Notes under the pieces: generated by a model | The model's database searches: none | Told to the model about the DNA's origin: nothing | The model's input: the letters and a program-made list of their open reading frames with translations, nothing else | Assembly (NCBI GenBank): GCA_903906325.1 | Contig: CAIVJV010000007.1 | Coordinates: 1 to 8,766, forward strand | Direction of reading: 5' to 3' | Length of the DNA: 8,766 nucleotides | From: an uncultured Gemmatimonadota bacterium | Lineage (GTDB): Bacteria; Gemmatimonadota; Gemmatimonadetes; Gemmatimonadales; Gemmatimonadaceae | Program-made: the position numbers and the translations under genes | In this document: piece by piece, positions 1-7,187 of the stretch | How positions within the stretch are numbered: the first letter of the stretch is position 1 | Layout: each line of letters starts with the position of its first letter

Positions 1-1
1 C

Positions 2-1243
2 GAACGGGATGCCGCCTATGTGGCGGGCTTCGAGCGCTGGTTCGCCGAGCGGACGGGGCTCACCCACGCTCCCGAATCGCGCCCCGTGCCACCCGTGCTC
101 ACCCCCTTCACCCTGCGTGGGGTGACCCTCCCCAATCGCGTCGTCGTCTCGCCGATGGCGCAGTACTCCGCGCACGAGGACGGCACGCCGAGCGATTGGC
201 ATCTCGTCCATCTAGGCGCGCGCGCGACCGGTGGGGCCGGGCTCGTGATGACGGAGATGACCTGCGTCGCCCCCGATGCGCGCATCACGCCCTGGTGTCC
301 GGGGCTGTGGGACGAGGGGCATCGCGCGGCGTGGCGCCGCATCGTCGACTTCGTGCATCAGCACAGCGCGGCCAAGATCGGGCTGCAGCTCGGGCACGCC
401 GGCGCCAAGGGGGCCACCAAGAAGATGTGGGAGGGGATCGATCGTCCCCTCCCCGACGGCGGGTGGCCTCTCATCGCCCCCTCGGAGACGCAGTATCTCG
501 CCGGGATCTCGCAGACCGCGCGAGAGATGACGCGCGGCGACATGGAGCGCGTCCGCGAGGAGTTCGTCCACAGCACGCGGCTCGGCGCGGCGGCCGGCTT
601 CGACTGGCTCGAGCTCCACGCCGCGCACGGGTATCTCCTCTCCGCCTTCCTCTCCCCGCTCACCAATCGCCGCACCGATGGCTACGGCGGCTCCCTCGAG
701 CACCGCCTCCGCTTCCCACTCGAGGTCTTCGCCGCGATGCGGGCCGTCTGGCCCGCCGATCGCCCGATCTCCGTGCGCATCTCGGCGCACGATTGGATGG
801 CGGGCGGGAACACCCCCGACGACGCCGTCGCCATCGCGCGCGCCTTCAAGGCGGCCGGCGCGGATCTCATCGACGTCTCGGCGGGCCAGGTGGTGAAAGG
901 CGAGAAGCCCGTCTTCGGCCGGATGTGGCAGACCCCCTTCGCCGATCGGGTGCGCCAGGAGGCGGGGATCGCCACGATCGCCGTCGGCGCGATCACCGAT
1001 GCCGATCAGGCCAACGGGATCATCGCCGCCGGTCGCGCCGATCTCGTCGCGATCGGCCGTCCCCATCTCGCGAACCCCGCCTGGACCCTGCTCGAGGCGG
1101 CCCGCCTCGACTATCCCGGCACCGCCGATCTCTGGCCTAAGCAGTATCTCGCGGGGCAGTCGCAACTCGAGCGACTCCTCGCGCGCGATCGCGCGGCGCG
1201 TGCCGCCGCCGAAGGCGCCCCCCCGACAGGAGAACTGACATGA
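2..1243 (+). CDS. 2-aminobenzoyl-CoA monooxygenase/reductase-type fusion flavoprotein, C-terminal old-yellow-enzyme half (5' truncated by window edge)
   Basis: The reading frame is open to the left edge, so the gene starts outside the window. About 30 residues precede the start of the old yellow enzyme (OYE) barrel and include the segment AYVAGFERWF. They look like the tail and linker of a salicylate-hydroxylase-like FAD monooxygenase, as in ACMR and salicylyl-CoA 5-hydroxylase fusions. The rest is a complete YqjM-type OYE domain: the PNRVVVSPMAQYS segment, QLGHAGAK, the His-x-x-His pair (codons 617-619 and 626-628) and the FLSPLTNRRTDGYGGSLEHR signature. The active-site Tyr is present at 164-166; the position of YqjM Cys26 is Ala (158-160). 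In ACMR the first half hydroxylates 2-aminobenzoyl-CoA and the reductase half dearomatises the product with NADH. Salicylyl-CoA 5-hydroxylase is the main alternative; the downstream ring-degradation genes favour anthranilate. The GTG at 20 is an internal valine. The stop overlaps the next start (ATGA). Confidence 0.82.
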   Translation, partial: ERDAAYVAGFERWFAERTGLTHAPESRPVPPVLTPFTLRGVTLPNRVVVSPMAQYSAHEDGTPSDWHLVHLGARATGGAGLVMTEMTCVAPDARITPWCPGLWDEGHRAAWRRIVDFVHQHSAAKIGLQLGHAGAKGATKKMWEGIDRPLPDGGWPLIAPSETQYLAGISQTAREMTRGDMERVREEFVHSTRLGAAAGFDWLELHAAHGYLLSAFLSPLTNRRTDGYGGSLEHRLRFPLEVFAAMRAVWPADRPISVRISAHDWMAGGNTPDDAVAIARAFKAAGADLIDVSAGQVVKGEKPVFGRMWQTPFADRVRQEAGIATIAVGAITDADQANGIIAAGRADLVAIGRPHLANPAWTLLEAARLDYPGTADLWPKQYLAGQSQLERLLARDRAARAAAEGAPPTGELT

Positions 1244-2007
1244 CCCCGCTGCGTGGACGCCACGCCGTCATCACCGGCGCCAATCGTGGGATCGGTGCCG
1301 CCATCGCGCACCACCTCGCCGGTGCCGGTGCCGATCTCACCCTCGGCGTACGGACGCCGTCGAGTGCGGAGCCACTGGTCACGGCACTCACCGCGACCGG
1401 CGTCCGGGTGCGCGTGGTGCAGGCGGACATCCTCGATGCCGCCGCACTGCGCCGCGCCTGCGCCGAGGCGGCGGCGATCGCCCCGGTGGACATCCTCGTG
1501 AACAACGCCGGGACGGCGGAGACCGCCCCCTTCCTCAAGTCGGACGCCGCGCTCTTCCAACGGATGATCGACACCCATCTCATGGCGCCGGTGCACGCCA
1601 CGCATGCGCTGCTCCCCGCGATGCTCGAGCGCGGCTGGGGGCGCATCGTGAACGTCGCGAGCATCGCGGGCTTGGGCGGCGCGGCGTATATCACCGCCTA
1701 TGCGGCCGCGAAGCACGCCGAGGTCGGGTTCACCCGGGCGCTCGCCGCGGAGTGTGCGCCGAAGGGGGTGCTCGTGAACGCCGTCTGCCCGGGGTACGTG
1801 GACACCGAGATGGTGCATGGCGCGGTGCAGAAGCTCAGCGCCAAGACGGGGCTCTCCGCGCAGGACGCGATCGCCGCGATCCTCCGCGATGCGGGGCAGC
1901 CGCGGCTCGTGACGCCGGAGGAGGTCGCCGACGCCGTCCTGGCGTACTGCCTGCCGACGACCACCGCCTCCGGCGAGGCCCGCGCCCTCATGGGAGCGGA
2001 GGCATGA
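1240..2007 (+). CDS. SDR-family NAD(P)-dependent oxidoreductase, probable hydroxyacyl-CoA / ring-ketone dehydrogenase
   Basis: A complete classical short-chain dehydrogenase of 255 residues, the usual length. The cofactor motif TGANRGIG is at residues 12-19, NNAG at 88-91, and the catalytic Ser141, Tyr154 and Lys158 are in the normal spacing, followed by the PGYVDTEM loop. The Asn of the usual Asn-Ser-Tyr-Lys tetrad appears to be His113 (segment DTHLMAP). Arg38 just after the second beta strand suggests NADP(H) preference, which is an inference. The start ATG overlaps the previous stop in ATGA and is preceded by AGGAGA at about 1228-1233. The A. evansii anthranilate cluster also encodes beta-oxidation-type enzymes, so this protein probably interconverts a keto and a hydroxy group on an alicyclic or ring-opened CoA thioester. 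Substrate and direction cannot be read from the sequence. Confidence 0.88.
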   Translation: MTPLRGRHAVITGANRGIGAAIAHHLAGAGADLTLGVRTPSSAEPLVTALTATGVRVRVVQADILDAAALRRACAEAAAIAPVDILVNNAGTAETAPFLKSDAALFQRMIDTHLMAPVHATHALLPAMLERGWGRIVNVASIAGLGGAAYITAYAAAKHAEVGFTRALAAECAPKGVLVNAVCPGYVDTEMVHGAVQKLSAKTGLSAQDAIAAILRDAGQPRLVTPEEVADAVLAYCLPTTTASGEARALMGAEA

Positions 2008-2834
2008 GCGAGCCCGGTCGCCCGATGGCGGGGCTCGCCCCGACGCACTTCGCCTGGTCGGCCACCGCGGACGGGCGCGTGGCGACCATCACGCTCAACC
2101 GCCCCGAGCGGAAGAACCCGCTCACCTTCGAGTCGTACGCCGAGCTGCGCGATACCTTCCGCGCCCTGGTCCACGCGACCGATGTCCGGGTGATCATCCT
2201 CACCGGCGCGGGCGGCAACTTCTGCTCCGGGGGCGATGTCCACGAGATCATCGGCCCGCTCACCCGCATGACCTCGGCCGAGCTCCTCGAGTTCACGCGG
2301 ATGACAGGGGCCCTCGTGCAGGCGATGCGCGACTGTCCGCAGCCGATCATCGCCGCGGTCGATGGCGTAGCCGCGGGGGCCGGTGCGATCCTCGCGATGG
2401 CCGCCGATCTGCGGATCGCCACCGCGCGCGCGACGACCGCCTTCCTCTTCACGCGTGTCGGGCTCGCCGGCTGCGACATGGGGGCCTGTGCGCTCCTCCC
2501 GCGGATCATCGGGTTGGGCCGCGCCTCGGAGCTTCTCTACACCGGCCGCTCGATGAGCGCGGAGGAGGGGGAGCGCTGGGGCTTCTACAACGCGATCGTG
2601 TCACCGGAGGTGCTGCAGGAGGAGGCGATGCAGCGCGCCCGCGCGCTCGCCGACGGCCCCGCGGCCGCGCATGCGGTGACCAAGCAGATGCTCGGCGCCG
2701 AATGGAACGTCGGGCTCGAGGAGGCGCTCGAGATGGAGGCCCAGGCGCAGGCGCGCCTGATGGAGACGCAGGATTTCCATCGCGCCTACGAGGCCTTCGT
2801 CGCCAAGCGGCGCCCCGTTTTCGAGGGGAACTGA
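2004..2834 (+). CDS. Enoyl-CoA hydratase/isomerase (crotonase) family protein lacking the hydratase glutamates
   Basis: A crotonase-fold protein of 276 residues. It carries the oxyanion-hole segments GGNFCSGGD (70-78) and GVAAGAGAIL (121-130), then FTRVGLAGCDMGACALLPR (149-167) and a C-terminal helical region. Aligned by hand with rat enoyl-CoA hydratase, Glu144 corresponds to Ile129 and Glu164 to Arg151, so a standard syn-hydration mechanism is unlikely. Asp158 in GCDMG is a candidate catalytic acid, since other crotonases use an Asp near this position. The open frame extends far upstream inside the SDR gene, but the ATG at 2004 is preferred: it overlaps the SDR stop in ATGA, has GGGAG at 1992-1996 and gives normal family length. 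In a ring-degradation operon it may be a hydrolase opening the beta-keto ring, as BadI does, or an isomerase or hydratase. The fold is certain; the reaction is not. Confidence 0.88.
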   Translation: MSEPGRPMAGLAPTHFAWSATADGRVATITLNRPERKNPLTFESYAELRDTFRALVHATDVRVIILTGAGGNFCSGGDVHEIIGPLTRMTSAELLEFTRMTGALVQAMRDCPQPIIAAVDGVAAGAGAILAMAADLRIATARATTAFLFTRVGLAGCDMGACALLPRIIGLGRASELLYTGRSMSAEEGERWGFYNAIVSPEVLQEEAMQRARALADGPAAAHAVTKQMLGAEWNVGLEEALEMEAQAQARLMETQDFHRAYEAFVAKRRPVFEGN

Positions 2835-2835
2835 G

Positions 2836-4011
2836 ATGACGACCGCACCGACCACGCACCTCGACTGGCCCTTCCTCGACGCGAGCCATCGCGCGCTCGC
2901 CGAGCAGGCCGCGCGCTGGGTGGCCACGCAGGCGATCGACGACACCGACCCGGACACCGCCTGTCGCGCCTGGGTGCGCGCGCTCGGTCAGGCCGGATTC
3001 CTCCGTCACGCCGTGCCCGCCCCGTGGGGGGGCGCCCATGCGACGATCGCCTCGCGCGACCTCTGCGTCCTCCGTGAGACCCTCGCGGCGCATCACGCCC
3101 TCGCCGACTTCGCCTTCGCGATGCAGGGGCTCGGTGCCGGCGCGCTCGCGCTCGCCGGGGATGAGGCGCTCAAGCAGGCCTGGCTCCCCAAGGTCGCGAG
3201 CGGGGAGGCGATCGCCGCCTTCGCCCTCTCCGAGCCGAATGCCGGATCCGACGCCGCCGCCCTCACCATGCGCGCCACTAGGGTCGGGGACGGCTGGCGA
3301 CTCGACGGGGAGAAGATGTGGATCTCCAACGGGGGGATCGCGGACTTCTATTGTGTCTTCGCCCGTACCGATGACGCCGCCGCACCCGCCAAGGGGATCA
3401 CCGGCTTCCTCGTCCCCGCGACCACGCCGGGCCTGCGCATCGCCGAACGGATCGACGTCATCTCCCCGCATCCCTTGGCGCGGCTCGCCTTCGAGGGCTG
3501 CGTGATCCCGGATGCGCATCGCCTTGGCGCTCCCGGCGAAGGCTTCGCCCTCGCCATGCGCACGCTGGACATCTTTCGCGTCTCCGTCGCCGCGGCCGCG
3601 GTCGGCTTCGCGCGCCGCGCGCTCCATGAGACGCTCACACACGCTGACGCCCGCGCGATGTTCGGTGGGACGCTCAGCGCACAGCCCCTCGCCCAAGCGA
3701 TCCTCGGCGATATGGCCACCGATCTCGACGCGGCGGCGCTCCTGACCTACCGCGCCGCCTGGCAGCGGGACGTCCAGGGCGGCCGCACCACCGGGGTCGC
3801 CGCGATGGCCAAGCTCGGGGCGACGGAACTCGCGCAGACCATCATCGATCGCGCCGTGCAGCTGCATGGCGGCGAGGGGGTGCGCGTCGGGCGGATCGTG
3901 GAGCGGCTCTATCGCGATGTGCGCGCGCTGCGCATCTATGAGGGGGCGAGCGAGGTCCAGCGCCTCGTGATCGGACGGGAGACGCTTCGCGGCGCACGGG
4001 AGACTCGATGA
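2836..4011 (+). CDS. Acyl-CoA dehydrogenase family protein
   Basis: A complete FAD-dependent acyl-CoA dehydrogenase of 391 residues, close to the family norm of about 380-400. The N-terminal helical domain is followed by the flavin/substrate signature FALSEPNAGSD, the WISNGG segment after a DGEKMW stretch, RAMFGG in the C-terminal domain, and LHGGEGVRVG. Near the end IYEGASEVQRLVIGR carries the probable catalytic base Glu369, at the position used by short- and medium-chain enzymes. In the helix after RAMFGG the usual Phe-Gln pair that contacts FAD reads Gln-Pro, a modest deviation. The start ATG follows the crotonase stop by one base, with GAGGGG at 2823-2828 as ribosome site. By analogy with the A. 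evansii cluster it probably makes an alpha,beta double bond in an alicyclic or ring-opened CoA thioester. An electron-transfer flavoprotein would be its partner; none is encoded here. Confidence 0.9.
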   Translation: MTTAPTTHLDWPFLDASHRALAEQAARWVATQAIDDTDPDTACRAWVRALGQAGFLRHAVPAPWGGAHATIASRDLCVLRETLAAHHALADFAFAMQGLGAGALALAGDEALKQAWLPKVASGEAIAAFALSEPNAGSDAAALTMRATRVGDGWRLDGEKMWISNGGIADFYCVFARTDDAAAPAKGITGFLVPATTPGLRIAERIDVISPHPLARLAFEGCVIPDAHRLGAPGEGFALAMRTLDIFRVSVAAAAVGFARRALHETLTHADARAMFGGTLSAQPLAQAILGDMATDLDAAALLTYRAAWQRDVQGGRTTGVAAMAKLGATELAQTIIDRAVQLHGGEGVRVGRIVERLYRDVRALRIYEGASEVQRLVIGRETLRGARETR

Positions 4012-5648
4012 CCACTTTCCATCGCTCCGGACATCAGGACGGCTGGGCCCGCGCCCAACTCCCGCCGGTGGCGGAGTGGCCCGTGCTGCATCTGCGCGCC
4101 CCCTACGACTACCCCGCCCGTCTCAACGGCGCGACGCGACTCCTCGACGACGCGATCCGTGAGGGCCACGGCGACCGGATCGCGCTCGTCGTCCCTGATG
4201 GCGCGGGGGGATGGCACGAGGTCACCTACGCCACCCTCTCGGCGGATGTCGATGCCCTCGCGCATGTGCTGACCGGTGAGCTCGGGCTCGTCCCGGGGAA
4301 TCGGGTCCTCCTCCGCGGCTTCAACGATCGGTGGATGGCCACCGCCTGGCTCGCGGTGATGAAGGCCGGGCTCGTCGCGGTGACGACGATGCCGTTGCTT
4401 CGCGCCACCGAACTCGGGGTGATCCTCGAGCGCGCCGCCTGTGCCGCCGCGCTCTGCGATGCGACCCTCGCCGCCGAACTCACCGAGGCGGCCCGCACGC
4501 GGCAGGTGCCGGTCCATACCTGGGGCGGGAGTGACGCGGCGGACCTTGGCGTGCGGAGCGCGCGCCACCGTCGTCCCTTCACCCCCTGCGATACCGCCAG
4601 CGACGACGTCTGTCTGATCGCCTTCACCTCGGGGACCACCGGCGTCCCCAAGGGGTGCATGCACTTCCATCGGGATGTGCTCGCGATGTGCGACGGCTTC
4701 GCCGCACAGGTCTTGGGTCTCACGACGGACGATCGCTGCATCGGCACCCCGCCCTTCGCCTTCACCTTCGGGCTCGGGGGACTCCTCTGCTTCCCCCTCG
4801 CGGCGCGGGCGAGCACGGTCCTTCTCCCCAAGGCGACACCGGAGTCGTTGCTCGAGGCCATCGCCGCCACCCGCGCCACGGTGACCTTCACCGCGCCGAC
4901 CTTCTATCGGATGATGGGGCTCGCCATCCGGAAGGATCCCACGCGCTTCGATACCGCCTCGCTCCGATGCTCCGTCTCCGCCGGCGAGGCACTCCCTGAC
5001 GCCACGCGCACCCTCTGGCGCGAGGTCACCGGGATCGAGATGCTCGACGGGATCGGGGCCACCGAGCTCATCCACATCTTCATCGCCGCCGCGGGGGCGA
5101 ACGTCCGGCCGGGTGCTATCGGACGCGCCGTCCCGGGCTACGAGATCGCGATCCTCGATGAGTCGCTGCAGCCCGTCCCCACGGGCACCGTCGGCCGTCT
5201 CGCGGTGCGTGGGCCCACCGGATGCCGCTATCTCGCCGACCCGCGCCAACGCGCCTATGTGCAGAACGGGTGGAACCTCACCGGCGACGCCGCGCATATG
5301 GATGCCGATGGCTACGTGTTCTTCAAGGCGCGCACCGATGACCTCATCATCTCCGCGGGCTACAACATCGGTGCCCCCGAGGTCGAGGCCGCGGTGCTCC
5401 AGCACCAGGCCGTCGCCGAGTGCGCGGTGATCGGCGTCCCCGATGAGGAGCGCGGGCAGGTCGTGCAGGCGGTGGTCGTCCTCGCCGCCGGTCACGCGCC
5501 GAGCGAGGCGCTCGCCGTGGAGATCCAAGAGTTCGTCAAGCGGACCATCGCGCCGTACAAGTATCCGCGGATCGTGACCTTCGCGGCCGCGCTCCCCAAG
5601 ACCGACACCGGGAAGCTCCAGCGCTTCCGCCTCAAGGAGGCTCGATGA
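4008..5648 (+). CDS. abmG: 2-aminobenzoate-CoA ligase (benzoate-CoA ligase family)
   Basis: An ANL-superfamily acyl-CoA synthetase of 546 residues that activates an aromatic acid with ATP and CoA through an adenylate. Motifs are complete: the phosphate loop TSGTTGVPKG at 207-216 followed by CMHFHRDVL, a typical aryl-CoA-ligase stretch; GIGATE at 348-353; GDAAHMDADGY at 426-436; the hinge region ARTDDLIISAGYNIG at 441-455; and the C-terminal catalytic Lys536 in PKTDTGK. The N-terminal region (about 18-47, with LPP..EWP and YPARLN) resembles 2-aminobenzoate-CoA ligases. The start overlaps the acyl-CoA dehydrogenase stop in ATGA, with GGGAG five bases upstream. Its place in an operon with an ACMR-type fusion and a RidA-like protein supports anthranilate as substrate. 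Benzoate or salicylate ligase is the alternative, since specificity cannot be fixed by eye. The symbol follows the A. evansii ligase. Confidence 0.83.
   Translation: MTTFHRSGHQDGWARAQLPPVAEWPVLHLRAPYDYPARLNGATRLLDDAIREGHGDRIALVVPDGAGGWHEVTYATLSADVDALAHVLTGELGLVPGNRVLLRGFNDRWMATAWLAVMKAGLVAVTTMPLLRATELGVILERAACAAALCDATLAAELTEAARTRQVPVHTWGGSDAADLGVRSARHRRPFTPCDTASDDVCLIAFTSGTTGVPKGCMHFHRDVLAMCDGFAAQVLGLTTDDRCIGTPPFAFTFGLGGLLCFPLAARASTVLLPKATPESLLEAIAATRATVTFTAPTFYRMMGLAIRKDPTRFDTASLRCSVSAGEALPDATRTLWREVTGIEMLDGIGATELIHIFIAAAGANVRPGAIGRAVPGYEIAILDESLQPVPTGTVGRLAVRGPTGCRYLADPRQRAYVQNGWNLTGDAAHMDADGYVFFKARTDDLIISAGYNIGAPEVEAAVLQHQAVAECAVIGVPDEERGQVVQAVVVLAAGHAPSEALAVEIQEFVKRTIAPYKYPRIVTFAAALPKTDTGKLQRFRLKEAR
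5634..5640 (+). promoter_or_regulatory. Strong Shine-Dalgarno site for the RidA-like gene
   Basis: AAGGAGG lies four bases before the ATG at 5645, inside the last codons of the ligase gene. It is the best match to the Shine-Dalgarno core in the operon and confirms the overlapping start. The spacing is slightly short. Confidence 0.7.
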
Positions 5649-6040
5649 CCCTTCAGTTCCTTCAGCCCGAGGGATGGGCCGCCCCGCGCGGCTATGCCAA
5701 CGGCGTCGTCGCCACCGGGCGGCAACTCTTCGTCGCCGGCCAGATCGGCTGGGACACACAGCAACGGATCGTCCCGGGCGGCCTCGTCCCGCAGGTCCGT
5801 CAGGCGCTCATCAACATCGTCACCGTGCTCGAGACCGGTGGCGCGCGTCCCGAGCACCTCGTCCGTCTCACCTGGTATCTCACCGACCGCGCCGCCTATC
5901 TCGCCGCCGCCAAGGAGATCGGCGCGGTGTATCGTGAGGTCATCGGGCGTCATTATCCCGCCATGACCGCCGTGGAGGTCTCCGCGTTGATGGAAGCCGA
6001 CGCGGTGGTCGAGATCGACGCGACGGCCATCCTCCCCTGA
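5645..6040 (+). CDS. RidA/YjgF/UK114-family protein lacking the catalytic arginine
   Basis: A single-domain Rid-family protein of 131 residues, the normal size for this trimer-forming fold. Visible family features are GVVATGRQLFVAGQIG (20-35), the QVRQALINI helix (50-58), the LVRLTWYLTD strand (72-81) and the final PAMTAVEVSAL segment (105-115). In archetypal RidA the last segment reads Pro-Ala-Arg and its Arg (E. coli Arg105) binds the imine/enamine acid; here that residue is Met107 (codon 5963-5965). It therefore belongs with the Arg-lacking Rid groups, for which classical imine deaminase activity is not expected. The A. evansii anthranilate cluster also has a 'putative translation inhibitor' gene, an old name for this family. 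The pathway makes an enamine, so deamination or shielding of 2-amino-5-oxocyclohexene-carbonyl-CoA is an attractive but unproven role. The start overlaps the ligase stop in ATGA. Confidence 0.9.
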   Translation: MTLQFLQPEGWAAPRGYANGVVATGRQLFVAGQIGWDTQQRIVPGGLVPQVRQALINIVTVLETGGARPEHLVRLTWYLTDRAAYLAAAKEIGAVYREVIGRHYPAMTAVEVSALMEADAVVEIDATAILP

Positions 6041-6050
6041 GCATCCCCCT

Positions 6051-7187
6051 ATGACCTACGCATCCATCACCGGCTGGGGCGCCTGCATGCCGCCGGCCGT
6101 CCTCACCAACGACGACCTCTCCACCTTCCTCGACACCAACGACGAGTGGATCACCTCGCGCACGGGGATGAAGGAGCGCCGGATCTCCCACGTGACCGCG
6201 GTCGAGCTCTCCACCGTCGCGGCGGCGCGCGCCCTCGCCTGCGCGGGGCTCGATCCCAAGGACCTCGACCTCATCATCTACGGCGGGGTCAGCAACGAGG
6301 AGCTCTGTCCCAATAGCGCCTCGGGCGTCCAACTCGCCCTCGGCGCCACCAAGGCCGCCTCGATCGATCTCAACACCGCCTGCACCAGCTTCTGCTACGG
6401 CCTCGCGACGGCGACCTCGATGATCCGCACCGGGGTCGTCCGCAACGCCGTCGTCATCGGCACCGAGCTCATCTCCCGCTACATGGACTGGAGCAACCGC
6501 AACGTCGCCGTCCTCTTCGGCGACGGCTCTGCCGCGGTCGTACTGCAGGCGACGGACAACGAAGAAGGGATGCTCGGCGCCGTCCTCGGCTGCGACGCCG
6601 AGGCGCGGGCCACGCTGCGCGTGCGCGGCTTCGGCTGCGGGTATTCCGGGTATGGGATCACCTACGGCGACACCCTCTGGGACTTCGACGGTCAGGCGAT
6701 CTTCAAGCGCGCGGTGGGTGCGATGGCCGCGGCGTCACAGAAGGTCCTCGCCGATCATGGCGTCACCGCCGACGAGATCAGTCTGGTGGTCCCGCATCAG
6801 GCGAACCTTCGCATCATCGAGGGGGTCGCGAAGCACGCGGGGATCCCGATGGAGAAGGTGATGCTCACCGTGCAGAAGTATGGGAACATGAGTGCCGCCA
6901 CCGTGCCTGTGGCCCTCGTCGAGGCGCTCGAGGCGGGGCGCGTCGCGCCGGGGAGCTGGCTCCTGATGCCCGCCTTCGGCGGGGGGCTCACCTACTGCTC
7001 CCTCCTCGTGAAGTGGGGCACACGCACCACCCCACTCGGCACCAGTGCGGCGGCGCTCCCTCCCTGCACCGAGACCGCGCTCGCGATGGTGAACCGTGTG
7101 CGCGCCAATCAGGATCCGCATGGGCGGTCGCACGACGGGCTCATGGCCCCGGTCTTCGCGGAAGCCCGGCTCGCGGCGAAGGCCTGA
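6051..7187 (+). CDS. FabH-like 3-oxoacyl-ACP synthase III family protein
   Basis: A thiolase-fold ketosynthase of 378 residues, against about 320 for housekeeping FabH. The catalytic triad is intact: Cys111 in NTACTSF, His249 in VVPHQANLR and Asn279 in KYGNMSAATVP. The CoA-clamping Trp33 (DEWITSRTGM) and Arg150 are also kept, as are FGDGSAAVVL and the final FGGGLTYCSLLVKW (309-322). About 56 extra residues follow, including TSAAALPPCTETAL, with no function I recognise. No fatty-acid synthesis genes adjoin it; it lies 10 bp after the RidA-like gene, so a pathway role is likelier than lipid synthesis. Options are a Claisen or retro-Claisen step on a ring-derived CoA thioester, or condensation on 2-aminobenzoyl-CoA as PqsD does. 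No Shine-Dalgarno site precedes the ATG; the start fits the FabH N-terminus. Confidence 0.85.
   Translation: MTYASITGWGACMPPAVLTNDDLSTFLDTNDEWITSRTGMKERRISHVTAVELSTVAAARALACAGLDPKDLDLIIYGGVSNEELCPNSASGVQLALGATKAASIDLNTACTSFCYGLATATSMIRTGVVRNAVVIGTELISRYMDWSNRNVAVLFGDGSAAVVLQATDNEEGMLGAVLGCDAEARATLRVRGFGCGYSGYGITYGDTLWDFDGQAIFKRAVGAMAAASQKVLADHGVTADEISLVVPHQANLRIIEGVAKHAGIPMEKVMLTVQKYGNMSAATVPVALVEALEAGRVAPGSWLLMPAFGGGLTYCSLLVKWGTRTTPLGTSAAALPPCTETALAMVNRVRANQDPHGRSHDGLMAPVFAEARLAAKA

Noticed and set aside
20..1243. A complete stand-alone old yellow enzyme starting at GTG 20
   Set aside because: The frame is open to the left edge and the residues before the barrel look like the tail and linker of a fused FAD monooxygenase, so the GTG is more likely an internal valine.
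1752..2003. N-terminal extension of the crotonase gene
   Set aside because: It lies inside the SDR gene in another frame, has a low-complexity Arg/Gly-rich translation and would make the protein far too long. The ATGA overlap at 2004 is the better start.
2506..3867. Long open frame on the - strand opposite the crotonase and acyl-CoA dehydrogenase genes
   Set aside because: Its translation is Arg/Gly/Glu-rich with no family motif, typical of an antisense shadow in high-GC DNA.
2..5648. Salicylate degradation through salicylyl-CoA and gentisyl-CoA
   Set aside because: The first gene could fit, but that route goes through gentisate and would not need the SDR, crotonase, acyl-CoA dehydrogenase and RidA-like genes. 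It remains a possible alternative for the first gene only.
3936..5759. 607-codon open frame on the - strand opposite the CoA ligase gene
   Set aside because: The ligase frame carries all ANL motifs; the opposite frame has only low-complexity charged sequence.
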